From: Marinobacterium sediminicola
GTDB taxonomy: Bacteria; Pseudomonadota; Gammaproteobacteria; Pseudomonadales; Balneatricaceae
Direction: 5' to 3'
DNA length: 64,000 nucleotides
Assembly: GCF_022343685.1 (NCBI RefSeq)
Contig: NZ_CP092123.1
Coordinates: 1,984,001 to 2,048,000 of the forward strand
Below the pieces are notes generated by a model. The model did no database searches. It was not told the origin of the DNA and saw only the letters and a list, made by a program, of their open reading frames with translations. Both the position numbers and the translations under genes were made by a program. Of the stretch, positions 10,824 through 19,740 are shown piece by piece (position 1 is the first letter of the stretch; the number at the start of each line of letters is the position of its first letter).

Positions 10824-11771
10824 ATGGACCAGTTACAACAGCTAAAGCAGATGACCACGGTCGTTGCAGACACCGGCGACATCGACGCCATTCGTCAGTT
10901 TCAGCCAGTGGATGCCACTACCAACCCCTCTTTGCTGCTAAAAGCCGCTCAGGATGCCAAATACGCTCACCTGCTGACCGAAGCACGCGAGTGGGCCCGC
11001 CAGCACACAGATACGTCACATAGCCGCCTTGCACTCATGACGGATCGTTTTGGTGTATTAATCGGCCGGGAAATTTCAGGCCTTATACCAGGCCGCATCT
11101 CCACCGAAGTGGATGCCCGCCTGTCGTTTGACACTCAGGCCACCATTGCCAAGGCACATCAGTTGATTGAGCAGTATGAAGCTCTGGGTATTAGCCGCGA
11201 CCGCGTGCTGATCAAGATCGCGTCGACCTGGGAAGGGATTGAGGCCGGCCGTCAGCTTGAACGCGAAGGCATCAACTGCAACCTGACTCTGCTCTTCAGC
11301 TTCGCTCAGGCGCAGGCTTGCGCTGATGCCGGCATTTTCCTGATTTCGCCTTTTGTTGGACGCATTCTGGACTGGTACAAGCAGCGCCAGCCTGAGGCTG
11401 ATTTCAGTTTTGAAAAGGACCCCGGCGTACAGTCAGTCAGCCGCATCTACCGTTATTACAAGGCACACAACTATGACACCGTTGTCATGGGTGCGAGCTT
11501 CCGAAACACAGGTGAAATCCAGGCCTTGGCCGGCTGTGACCGGCTGACCATCAGCCCGGCACTGATGCAGGAGCTTGCAGACAATGACGGTGCGCTGATA
11601 CAACGCCTGCGACCCGACATGGAAAGCAATGACAGCAAAGATGTTCTGGACGAGAGCGGTTTTCGCTGGGCAATGAATGAAGATGTAATGGCACAGGAGA
11701 AACTGGCAGAAGGTATCCGCAACTTCGCCAGTGATCAAATCAAACTGGAGAGCCTGCTGGGTCAATCCTGA
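10824..11771 (+). CDS. tal: Transaldolase
   Basis: Pentose-phosphate enzyme (315 residues) that transfers the dihydroxyacetone unit between sedoheptulose-7-phosphate and glyceraldehyde-3-phosphate. The start region [19 protein letters not shown] and [12 protein letters not shown] (signature) are typical of TalB. The Schiff-base lysine lies in [12 protein letters not shown]. The C-terminus has [14 protein letters not shown], also conserved. The ATG at 10824 has AGGA nine bases upstream; a longer frame opening at 10767 overlaps the end of dusA and is unlikely to be used. Confidence 0.96.
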   Translation: MDQLQQLKQMTTVVADTGDIDAIRQFQPVDATTNPSLLLKAAQDAKYAHLLTEAREWARQHTDTSHSRLALMTDRFGVLIGREISGLIPGRISTEVDARLSFDTQATIAKAHQLIEQYEALGISRDRVLIKIASTWEGIEAGRQLEREGINCNLTLLFSFAQAQACADAGIFLISPFVGRILDWYKQRQPEADFSFEKDPGVQSVSRIYRYYKAHNYDTVVMGASFRNTGEIQALAGCDRLTISPALMQELADNDGALIQRLRPDMESNDSKDVLDESGFRWAMNEDVMAQEKLAEGIRNFASDQIKLESLLGQS

Positions 11772-11791
11772 TTAGAGCGACCTTGCCGGCA

Positions 11792-11833
11792 CGCCACCCT
11801 GAACGCCCTCAGCGGCAGTTTTCCAGGGTGGCG
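11792..11833. terminator. Inverted repeat between convergent tal and STAS genes
   Basis: Perfect 10-bp inverted repeat (CGCCACCCTG / CAGGGTGGCG) separated by 22 nt and overlapping the last codons of the STAS gene. Its position between two convergent stops suggests a bidirectional terminator, but neither side has a long T run. Confidence 0.45.
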
Positions 11834-12294
11834 ACCAGATCCTTGAACGCCTCACGGTTCTTCTCATTGAGACCAATGAGAACCCTGTGGGCATCCAGAA
11901 TACGCAACCTTACCTCTTCTTCGGACTCTTGAACAAAAGGCACGTGTTTCAGGTCACAACAACTGGTCGGCAATTGCTGAAGCAACACAAATACCCGGTC
12001 GAAGCCCATGCTTAACAGGATGCGGGTAATATCCTCATTAGTGGACACCAACGTCGGTTGAGGCATCCCTTTCTCGGTCGCCTTGATTGCCAGCTTTGCA
12101 ATCAAACCCAGTGAAGTGCTATCGATATTTTCGGTTTCGGTCAAATCAACCAGCGTATCAGTGACATCTTCACGCTGTAATACCGCCTCGAGATGCCGCT
12201 CAATCGTTGAGCACAAAGTCAAACGCACATCACCGACAAATTTCAGGACATAGTGCCCGTCACAGCACGCGTAATAAATCGCGCCATCGCTCAT
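11809..12294 (-). CDS. rssC: STAS-domain anti-sigma factor antagonist
   Basis: STAS protein (161 residues), probably the phosphorylatable partner of the phosphatase encoded just upstream. The segment LVDLTETENIDSTSLGLIAKLA matches the STAS phosphorylation loop; Ser59 follows Asp58 in the position of the SpoIIAA phosphoserine. About 50 residues at the C-terminus (LRILDAHRVLIGLNEKNREAFKDLVATL) form an added helical tail. The start overlaps the upstream stop by four bases (ATGA), a coupled pair. In Pseudomonas the equivalent neighbours sit between tal and mlaA and are linked to RpoS control; the gene name follows that synteny. Its sigma or anti-sigma partner is not in the window. Confidence 0.8.
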   Translation of the reverse strand: MSDGAIYYACCDGHYVLKFVGDVRLTLCSTIERHLEAVLQREDVTDTLVDLTETENIDSTSLGLIAKLAIKATEKGMPQPTLVSTNEDITRILLSMGFDRVFVLLQQLPTSCCDLKHVPFVQESEEEVRLRILDAHRVLIGLNEKNREAFKDLVATLENCR

Positions 12295-13460
12295 AAAGAT
12301 TCTCTGCGTACAGTCATGATCGCCACATCATCGGGATGAACCCTCTCCGCAGGCATCATACTCTGCAAAAACGCCGCTGGCGACCCCATATTGTCTCGAC
12401 AAAGCTGCAATAATTGATGCTCTTTATCCAACAGGGAATCCCCGGCCAAAACCTCAAGAATGCCATCGGAAAACAGCGTCAGGGTAAAGTCATTCTCAAG
12501 ACCCAGTTCACACTCATCGAATGCCGGAGCCTCAAACAAACCCAGCGGCATTCCCCTGCCTTCAAGATAGCGCAACTCTCCACCTTGTTGCAGGATCGGC
12601 ATCGGATGATGACCGCCTACCGCATAACGCAGCGTATTTTTTGTGTGATCAATAAGCCCCACAAACATGGTCAGATGCTTGCCCAGCGAAGTTAAAAGGA
12701 GCTCTTTATTGATGCGATGGAGTGTATCCGAGGGTGAAAGGATATCGAAACTGGAATTACGGCGGTAATTACGCAGCAAACGGTGCGTCATATTTTTCAA
12801 CAGCACCGTCACCAGCGCGGATGAAGTCCCATGACCGGAAACATCAGCCAGATAAAAAAGACTCAACTCTTCATTGATGGCCAGCGCATCCACAAAGTCG
12901 CCACTTAAAAGCAGCGAAGGCTTGAGGCAATAGTCGAAATCAATACCATTGATGCGCTGGTGCTCAGGCGGCAACAGGTTCTGCTGCACCTGCTGGGCGG
13001 CATGCTGATCTTCACGCAGCTCATCCAGACTCCGCTCCAGGCTATCTCTGAGGCTGTGCACCTCTTCGATATAGCGTGCGCGCCTCAGCTGGCGATCAAC
13101 GGATCGAACAAAAAGCTCAGGATGAAGATCAAGCTCACCCGCCACATACACATCGTCCGCACCACTGCGCAAGGCCGCAACCAATTGTTCTGCGGTACCT
13201 TCGCGAATAAGAGCCAACAATGGCTTTGGACTTATTCTTTGAGCCAGCCGATCCATCAACAGACTGCTGCCAATGGTGGCCAAGTCGAAGATTATCAGGG
13301 ATGTATCGAAATGCTCGAGCTGCTGATCAATTTCATCAGCATCCGAACACACGACCAGACGAAGTTGCTGATGATCGCACTGCTCGCATAGCTCAAAAAC
13401 TCGATCGATCGTGTGGGTGCAAGCCGATAATAGCAGCACCCTTTGCGTGATAGGACCCAT
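12291..13460 (-). CDS. rssB: Response regulator fused to PP2C-type (SpoIIE) phosphatase
   Basis: A 389-residue protein with an N-terminal receiver-like domain (about 1-125), a coiled linker (130-165) and a SpoIIE/RsbU-type PP2C phosphatase (165-385). The phosphatase has LLSGDFVDAL, LADVSGHGTSSALVTVLL, GGHHPMPIL and LTLFSDGILEVL, including metal-binding Asp positions. The receiver is degenerate: it keeps Asp59 (LIIFDL) but lacks the usual acidic pair (LLLSACTH) and the conserved Lys (VAGE instead of KP). It probably dephosphorylates the STAS protein it overlaps. Synteny with tal and mlaA matches Pseudomonas. Confidence 0.85.
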   Translation of the reverse strand: MGPITQRVLLLSACTHTIDRVFELCEQCDHQQLRLVVCSDADEIDQQLEHFDTSLIIFDLATIGSSLLMDRLAQRISPKPLLALIREGTAEQLVAALRSGADDVYVAGELDLHPELFVRSVDRQLRRARYIEEVHSLRDSLERSLDELREDQHAAQQVQQNLLPPEHQRINGIDFDYCLKPSLLLSGDFVDALAINEELSLFYLADVSGHGTSSALVTVLLKNMTHRLLRNYRRNSSFDILSPSDTLHRINKELLLTSLGKHLTMFVGLIDHTKNTLRYAVGGHHPMPILQQGGELRYLEGRGMPLGLFEAPAFDECELGLENDFTLTLFSDGILEVLAGDSLLDKEHQLLQLCRDNMGSPAAFLQSMMPAERVHPDDVAIMTVRRESL

Positions 13461-13532
13461 TGATCAGCCGTTCATGTGATACTGCTGCAGGAACCTCAAC
13501 AGTATCCCCAAGCCACTGACGTTGCAAGTCGA

Positions 13533-14237
13533 TTAGAAGTCGCTGTCGTATTTGACCTTAACTGCCCCATCATTGATCTGGTATTCACGACGTTGCAGAT
13601 AGGCATCACGGATGAAGGCATACTTGTCACCGCTGATAATCTGCTCCGCTTTCAGCAAACGGCTGCGCGTATCAACCAGTCGCAGGCCATACAGAGTATT
13701 TCGCGTGGGCACATGGTCTACATCACCAACAGGGTCAACCATCCAGTCAACCGGCTTGGCCAACCCGTCACGCACGGTGCTCGGGCCCAGCAACGGCAGC
13801 ATGAGATACGGACCTGAACCTACCCCCCAGTACCCCAGAGTCTGGCCGAAGTCTTCTTCATGCGCTTCAATACCCATCGGCGTGGCAACATCAATCAAAC
13901 CGGCAAGACCAAAAGTACTGTTAAACGTCAGGCGAGCAAAGGTTTTACCCGCTGCCTCGAACTTAAACTGCAACAGGTTATTAAACAGGTTACCGACATC
14001 GGCGATATTATCGAAAAAGTTGCTGACACCTTTCTCGGCAACATCAGGCGTTACATAACGATAACCCTGCGCCAGCGGCTTCAGCGCATAGCGATCAACA
14101 GTTTCATTAAAGCTGTAGATTGAGCGATTAAACCCCTCCCAGGGATCCTGCTCGGTTTCCGCCATTACAGGCGCAGCCACCAGCACCACACCCAAGCTCG
14201 CCGCCGTAATACCGCTACGCAGAGAAGAAGTCAGCAT
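13533..14237 (-). CDS. mlaA: MlaA/VacJ family outer-membrane lipid transport protein
   Basis: Component of the Mla pathway that removes mislocalised phospholipids from the outer leaflet of the outer membrane. It has a signal peptide (hydrophobic to about residue 24, AAPVMA), then DPWEGFNRSIYSFNETVDRYALKPLAQGY, the family hallmark, and GYWGVGSGPYLMLPLLGPSTVRDG. At 234 residues it has typical length. No cysteine follows the signal peptide, so the classical lipidation site is absent in this reading. The other Mla genes are not in the window. Confidence 0.92.
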   Translation of the reverse strand: MLTSSLRSGITAASLGVVLVAAPVMAETEQDPWEGFNRSIYSFNETVDRYALKPLAQGYRYVTPDVAEKGVSNFFDNIADVGNLFNNLLQFKFEAAGKTFARLTFNSTFGLAGLIDVATPMGIEAHEEDFGQTLGYWGVGSGPYLMLPLLGPSTVRDGLAKPVDWMVDPVGDVDHVPTRNTLYGLRLVDTRSRLLKAEQIISGDKYAFIRDAYLQRREYQINDGAVKVKYDSDF

Positions 14238-14350
14238 AATTTATCCTTGATAAGCCGATTCACATGTCAGGCTATTTTAGCGAGGCATGCAACGGGATGA
14301 AAGCATTGTAAGAAGCCTTTACCCCAACAATGACATTTACCCACAACGCA

Positions 14351-14374
14351 AAAAGGCTCCCGAAGGAGCCTTTT
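14351..14374 (-). terminator. Intrinsic terminator after the porin gene
   Basis: Ten-bp stem AAAAGGCTCC / GGAGCCTTTT with a CGAA loop. It lies 27 bp beyond the porin stop codon and has T-rich flanks on both strands. Confidence 0.85.
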
Positions 14375-14401
14375 CGTAGACAAGACTAATATCAAGGGAT
14401 A

Positions 14402-15427
14402 TTAGAAGTCCAGACGGTAGCCGATGGACAGAGTATCACCGAAACCACCGGTGTTAGCAAAACCACGTGCTTCATTTGTGAAGTCTTCACCGATTTCGAC
14501 GAGTTCGTCGTCTACATCAGCATATTCAACCCACACACGAGCACGCTTGCCAAGATTCTGCTGTACACCTACCATCCACTGATCACCATCAGTTCCTGCC
14601 GCAGTGCTATCGATGTTAGTCCAACGAGCCTGCAGAATGGTGTCGCCGATAGTGTAAGAGCCACCAACCTGAGTGGTTTCGATATCATCACCAACCGTAC
14701 CCAGAACACTTTCTTCGTCCTGGTAGCGCGCGTAGACTTTGAACGCATCTACGGTATAGGAAGCCGCAACACCCAGGATATCGTAGTCGGAGCCGCCAAT
14801 GTAATCGCTATCAACAGACATGTAAGACAGACCTACAAACGCACCGGCCGCAGAAAACTTAGCTGCAACGTTGTAAGCATCCATATCATTGTCATTTTCA
14901 TCACCACCGGCAGCATCACCAGCGACCCCCCCCATGATTGCCGCACCAGCAATCTGGAAGCCGCTCATGTCCGGAGAGATGTACGCAACAGTGTTCGGCT
15001 GACGCAGACCCACTTCACGGATTACACCTGCGTTAGCGTGGTTCCAACCAGCGTCAGCTACTGAAGAAGTCCACAGCCAGTGCGGAGTGTACATACGACC
15101 GGCCTGTGCAGCACCCCATGCACCCTTAGCACCTACCAGTGCCAAACGAGCGTTCTTCTCGCCCACACCAGCAAATTCACCATTATCAGCACGCAGACGC
15201 GTTTCAAACTGGAAATAACCGGTAGTGCCTTCCAGACCCAGGTCAACATCACCTTTGATACCGATGCGAGAGGTTTCATCAGTAACCTGCCAGTCGCCAT
15301 CGTTATCAGAAGTATCAGCATTCGCCAGACCTACACGGATAGAACCGTACAGAGTAGCGTCAGCCTGAGCGACGATCGGAGCAGTCATTGCGCCAGCAAC
15401 AGCCAGAGCGATCAGTGACTTTTTCAT
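14402..15427 (-). CDS. General porin, outer-membrane beta barrel
   Basis: Gram-negative porin of 341 residues with a typical signal peptide (MKKSLIALAVAGAMTAPIVAQA). The mature protein begins DATLYGSIRVGLA, shows alternating hydrophobic strands, acidic loops, and ends in GYRLDF with the C-terminal aromatic residue needed for barrel assembly. It is probably a trimeric 16-strand porin. The ATG at 15427 has AAGGGG eight bases upstream; upstream ATGs at 15433 and 15451 fit less well. A plausible sigma-70 promoter lies about 80 bp upstream and a strong terminator follows. Pore selectivity cannot be predicted. Confidence 0.93.
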   Translation of the reverse strand: MKKSLIALAVAGAMTAPIVAQADATLYGSIRVGLANADTSDNDGDWQVTDETSRIGIKGDVDLGLEGTTGYFQFETRLRADNGEFAGVGEKNARLALVGAKGAWGAAQAGRMYTPHWLWTSSVADAGWNHANAGVIREVGLRQPNTVAYISPDMSGFQIAGAAIMGGVAGDAAGGDENDNDMDAYNVAAKFSAAGAFVGLSYMSVDSDYIGGSDYDILGVAASYTVDAFKVYARYQDEESVLGTVGDDIETTQVGGSYTIGDTILQARWTNIDSTAAGTDGDQWMVGVQQNLGKRARVWVEYADVDDELVEIGEDFTNEARGFANTGGFGDTLSIGYRLDF

Positions 15428-15762
15428 CAACATTTCCCCTTCATTCAACATACTAGTAGTGAATTCTAGTTTTTCTTAAGCACATGGAGTGCTCCCAGAA
15501 AAATACTATAAATCCAGATTATTGCAAACCAATGACGACAAAAAGATTTTATATTTTGTGTCATTTTGCCTGCGATTCTAGCGGGTAACTGCTTTCCATA
15601 GCGACGAACTCGGCTCGCTGCGGCTGAGCAACTACCTAAATTGCCGGCATTACACCATACACCCACCAGAGGCGCAAGCTCTGAATCCCTTTAATGGCCG
15701 GTGCTAGACCATTGTTTGATACCCATCAACAAGAAAACTTAAACAACCTGCATTCTTTAGGT
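15428..15762. other. Intergenic region upstream of the porin gene
   Basis: 335 bp, AT-rich near the porin start. Apart from the candidate promoter at 15505-15532, I see no convincing gene, and no clear terminator for hrpA. Confidence 0.6.
15505..15532 (-). promoter_or_regulatory. Candidate sigma-70 promoter for the porin gene
   Basis: On the minus strand TTGGTT and TATAGT are separated by 16 bp in an AT-rich region about 80 bp before the porin start codon. The -35 match is only partial. Confidence 0.4.
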
Positions 15763-18700
15763 TCAAAATGACTCTAATGCTTGCTTAAGGCGCTTTTCAG
15801 ATACACTTTCCCGGGTGCCCAGTTGCTGGGCAAACAGCGAGACTCGGTATTCTTCCAGCAACCAGCGGAAGCGTACCAGCCCCTCCGGCCGCTCATTACG
15901 CGCCACATGCTCCTGCAGCTTTTTCAAATACTGCTGTCGAAACTGCGCCAACTGCTCCGACCAGAGACATTGCTGACGCAAGTCTCGCTGATATTTATCA
16001 AGCCGAATTTCAATCCCCTGCAGGTAGCGCGGAAACTCTTGCAGCCAAGCCTGATCACTTTCAACCAGATAATGCTTGTGCATCAACTCGGCCAACTGTT
16101 GTTTGATATCATTCAAAACCGGCACGGCCTGCAAGTTAATACGACCATTAAGCTGCTTATTGATTCTATGAACTGACTGATGACAGGCATATATAAAGCG
16201 GCCCAACTTTTCGAGCTCATCCGCTATATTCGCTCTCATCAGTTCGCGCTGCTGTTCAAACGCTTCTTTATTACGTGGCAAGTTATCGACTGACAATGAC
16301 GCAGCCCTCTGGGCTGCCAGCACCAAGGCATCATCTTCAAGGGCTTTTCGCTCAAAAAGCTTTCCTGCAAGAATCAGGCTCTCATTAAGCCTGGGAATAT
16401 CACGACGCAGGTATTTGACCTGTTGCGCAGGCAATGACAACAACAACAGGCGAGCCACCCCGCGCAGAGTTTCATGGTGTGCCATTTCACTGGACGGCAG
16501 CACTTTCAGCTCCACGCTGTCCTTGCGATCAATCAGCGCCGGCCATGCCTCGACCTCAATCCCTCCTGCCTGACGCAGATGAATCGATTCTGGCAGCTCT
16601 CCAAAGCTCCAATCAGTCAAATTGGCTTGCCCCCACTGCTCTGACGGGCCCGACTGCAATGCTTCCTCAGCCTGGACGCCAAAACGTCGGTTCAGCAATT
16701 CCCAATCACGCCCACTGCCGATGACCTGGTTTCGATCATCTCTCAGGCGCAGGTTGAACAGGTGATGCTCTTCCAGAACTACCGCACGCAGGGCCTCCAC
16801 GGTCACTTTTGTGCCCGTCATGCGCAACAGTTGAAGTGATAGAGCCTCATAGAGATCACCTTCGGCAAACACCACCGCATTGCAGAATGCCTCGGCATAA
16901 TTGGGTACAGGTACAAAATGCTTGCGCAACTGTTTAGGCAACCCCTTGAGAATGGCAACCACCTTTTCCTCTAGCATTCCCGGCACCAGCCACTCCAAAC
17001 GCTGCAAGGGAGCTATGCGCAGCAACGCCAGCGGCAGCTCAAGCGTGACGCCGTCATCCTTGGCACCAGGCTCGAAGTGATAACTCAACGGCAGGTCTAC
17101 CCCGTCAATCGACAGCACATCGGGATAAAGTGAACCACTGACATGCTCGGTCCCCCGCTGCAGGATATCTTCCTGACGCATGAACAGCGCCTCAGCATCA
17201 TCTTGCTCAACCTGCTTGCGCCAATGCTCGAACCCCTTGCCATTGACCACATGGGAGCCATTCAGCTTATCGAGGCGCTCAGCATAGAACCGGTAAAGCT
17301 GCTCTTCGTCGACCAGAAGATCACGCCGACGGGATTTATCTTCCAGCGCAGCAACACTTTCGAGCAACTGTCGGTTATGAGCAAAAAATGGCGCCTGAGT
17401 CTGGTATTCACCTTCGACCAGTGCGCTGCGAATAAAGATTTCGTGTGATACCACTGGATCGATGCCACCGTAGTTAACTCGGCGACGTGGCACAATGATC
17501 ACTCCGAACAGGCTAACCTGCTCAGTCGCAACCACTTGAGCCCTTTTCTTTTCCCAGTGCGGCTCCATCCAGCTGCGCTTGACCAGATGCTTGGCTAGCG
17601 GCTCGATCCATTCCGGTTCAATACGCGCCACTTGATGTGCAAACAACTGACTGGTTTCCAGCAATTCAGCCGCCATCACCCACTTGGGCGCTTTCTTGAA
17701 CACGCCCGAGGCCGGGAATATCTTGAAGCGACGATTGCGAGCACCGAGGTACTCCCCCTTTTCCTGCTTGAAACCGATATGACTAAGCAAACCGGCCAAC
17801 AGTGACTTATGCACCACCGGATATTCGGCCGGCTCGGTATTCTCTTTCAGGCCCAGGTCTCGAACGCTCAGCAGCAACTGTCGATGCACATCTCGCCACT
17901 CTCGCAGCCGCATGAACGACAGGAACTGTTTCTGACACCAACGACGCAACTGACTCTGGCTCAGTTCTTCCCGCTGTTCGTGCCACAACTGCCAGAGATT
18001 AAGCAAGGTCATGAAGTCAGACTCTTCGTCTGCATATTCCTTATGCTTTTGATCTGCCGCCTGACGCTTATCATGCGGCCTCTCCCTTGGGTCCTGCACG
18101 CTGAGCGCACTGGCGATGACCAGCACTTCCCGCAACGCGCCCTGCTTCGAAGCCTCAATCACCATCCGTGCAATTCTGGGATCGACCGGCAAACGCGCCA
18201 ACTGTCGCCCGATTTGCGTAATACCTCGCCGATCATCGACCGCACCCAACTCTTCCAGCAACTTGTAACCATCGTTAATAAGGCGCGTATCGGGTGGATC
18301 AACAAAGGGAAACTCGCGGATATCCCCAAGTTTCAATTGCAGCATCTGCAGAATAACGGCGGCCAGATTCGTCCGTCGTATTTCGGCATCCGTGAACTCA
18401 GGCCTGGCCAGAAAGTCTTCTTCCGAATAAAGGCGAATACAAACACCCGGAGCCACACGACCACACCGCCCTGCCCGCTGGTTCGCACTGGCTTGCGAGA
18501 TCGCCTCGACAGGCAACCGCTGAACCTTTGAGCGGTAACTGTATCGCGAGATACGCGCCACACCGGGATCAATGACATAGCGAATACCCGGCACCGTTAA
18601 CGAGGTTTCGGCCACATTGGTCGACAATACGATACGCCGACCCGCCTTGCGGTTTTCATGGAATACGCGATTCTGCTCCGCGAGCGACAAACGGGCATAG

Positions 18701-19716
18701 AGTGGGATAATCTCGGTATCACGCAGCTGCGCCTTGCGCAGGGAGTCCGCTGTTTCGCGGATCTCTCGCTCACCGGGCAGGAACACGAGAATATCCCCCG
18801 GCCCGCCACTCTGTTTCGCACGATCGATTTCGATCAATTCATCAACCGCTGCCAGAATGCCCTGCTGCAGATCGACGGCTTTTTCGTCCTCTGCTTCCAT
18901 TTCATGCAATGGACGATAAAGGGTTTCGACCGGATAGGTTCGCCCAGACACTTCAATGACCGGCGCATTATCGAAGTGCTGCGAAAAACGCTCCAGATCG
19001 ATGGTTGCCGAGGTAATAATCACCTTGAGGTCAGGGCGTCGTGGCAGAATGCGTTTGATATAGCCCAGCAGGAAATCGATATTGAGGCTGCGTTCATGCG
19101 CCTCATCGATGATCAGGACTTCGTACTGTTCCAGAAAACGATCATGCTGGGTTTCGGCCAACAGAATACCGTCCGTCATCAACTTGACCTGGGTATTGTC
19201 GGACACCTGGTCATGAAAACGGACCTGATAGCCTACACGCTCGCCCAAAGGCGTTTTCAATTCCTCGGCAATACGCGAGGCAACTGTTCGAGCGGCAAGC
19301 CGTCTGGGCTGGGTATGACCGATCACACCGTAGCAACCAAGCCCCAATTCAAGACACAGCTTGGGAATCTGTGTCGTCTTGCCCGAACCGGTCTCGCCCG
19401 CAATAACAACCACCTGATTGTCAGCGATCACCTTGAGCAACTCTTGTCGACGTTCCGAAACCGGCAGGTCCGGATATTCCGGCTGAGCCGACAAGGCTTT
19501 AAGCCGTTCGACCCGCTGACGGGACGCCTCCAGACGCTCGGCCAGTCTCGCCAGCTTCTCGTTATCCGGGGGAGACTGGCGCTTTAATCTGTCGATTTCT
19601 CGGCGTAAAGAAAATCGATCGGCAATGCGGCAGTGAATCAGTTGCTGCTGGAGTGTCTTGATGGAGATGGACAAACTGCTACGACCCTGTGGCGGATGAA
19701 TGGAACGACCGCACAT
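15763..19716 (-). CDS. hrpA: ATP-dependent RNA helicase HrpA (DEAH-box)
   Basis: Large DEAH/RHA helicase (1317 residues), in E. coli implicated in mRNA processing and ribosome-related RNA remodelling. It carries Walker A GETGSGKTTQIPK near residue 110, IIDEAHERSLN (DEAH box), ITSATID, and QRAGRCGRVAPG (motif VI), then the helicase-associated winged-helix/ratchet region, an OB-fold and the long C-terminal DUF3418 extension specific to HrpA. It is the last gene of a leftward run, 24 bp after the acyl-CoA ligase. The true start is uncertain: the ATG at 19716 is used, but the first 20 residues look non-conserved and a TTG at about 19677 is possible. Confidence 0.95.
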   Translation of the reverse strand: MCGRSIHPPQGRSSLSISIKTLQQQLIHCRIADRFSLRREIDRLKRQSPPDNEKLARLAERLEASRQRVERLKALSAQPEYPDLPVSERRQELLKVIADNQVVVIAGETGSGKTTQIPKLCLELGLGCYGVIGHTQPRRLAARTVASRIAEELKTPLGERVGYQVRFHDQVSDNTQVKLMTDGILLAETQHDRFLEQYEVLIIDEAHERSLNIDFLLGYIKRILPRRPDLKVIITSATIDLERFSQHFDNAPVIEVSGRTYPVETLYRPLHEMEAEDEKAVDLQQGILAAVDELIEIDRAKQSGGPGDILVFLPGEREIRETADSLRKAQLRDTEIIPLYARLSLAEQNRVFHENRKAGRRIVLSTNVAETSLTVPGIRYVIDPGVARISRYSYRSKVQRLPVEAISQASANQRAGRCGRVAPGVCIRLYSEEDFLARPEFTDAEIRRTNLAAVILQMLQLKLGDIREFPFVDPPDTRLINDGYKLLEELGAVDDRRGITQIGRQLARLPVDPRIARMVIEASKQGALREVLVIASALSVQDPRERPHDKRQAADQKHKEYADEESDFMTLLNLWQLWHEQREELSQSQLRRWCQKQFLSFMRLREWRDVHRQLLLSVRDLGLKENTEPAEYPVVHKSLLAGLLSHIGFKQEKGEYLGARNRRFKIFPASGVFKKAPKWVMAAELLETSQLFAHQVARIEPEWIEPLAKHLVKRSWMEPHWEKKRAQVVATEQVSLFGVIIVPRRRVNYGGIDPVVSHEIFIRSALVEGEYQTQAPFFAHNRQLLESVAALEDKSRRRDLLVDEEQLYRFYAERLDKLNGSHVVNGKGFEHWRKQVEQDDAEALFMRQEDILQRGTEHVSGSLYPDVLSIDGVDLPLSYHFEPGAKDDGVTLELPLALLRIAPLQRLEWLVPGMLEEKVVAILKGLPKQLRKHFVPVPNYAEAFCNAVVFAEGDLYEALSLQLLRMTGTKVTVEALRAVVLEEHHLFNLRLRDDRNQVIGSGRDWELLNRRFGVQAEEALQSGPSEQWGQANLTDWSFGELPESIHLRQAGGIEVEAWPALIDRKDSVELKVLPSSEMAHHETLRGVARLLLLSLPAQQVKYLRRDIPRLNESLILAGKLFERKALEDDALVLAAQRAASLSVDNLPRNKEAFEQQRELMRANIADELEKLGRFIYACHQSVHRINKQLNGRINLQAVPVLNDIKQQLAELMHKHYLVESDQAWLQEFPRYLQGIEIRLDKYQRDLRQQCLWSEQLAQFRQQYLKKLQEHVARNERPEGLVRFRWLLEEYRVSLFAQQLGTRESVSEKRLKQALESF

Positions 19717-19740
19717 TATCCATCATGGAACATCCAATTA

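Noticed and set aside
15466-15666. 66-codon frame between hrpA and the porin gene
   Set aside because: It overlaps the likely porin promoter, has no ribosome-binding site and no similarity I recognise.
18658-19587. 309-codon plus-strand frame inside hrpA
   Set aside because: Antisense to the helicase motifs; no family resemblance.
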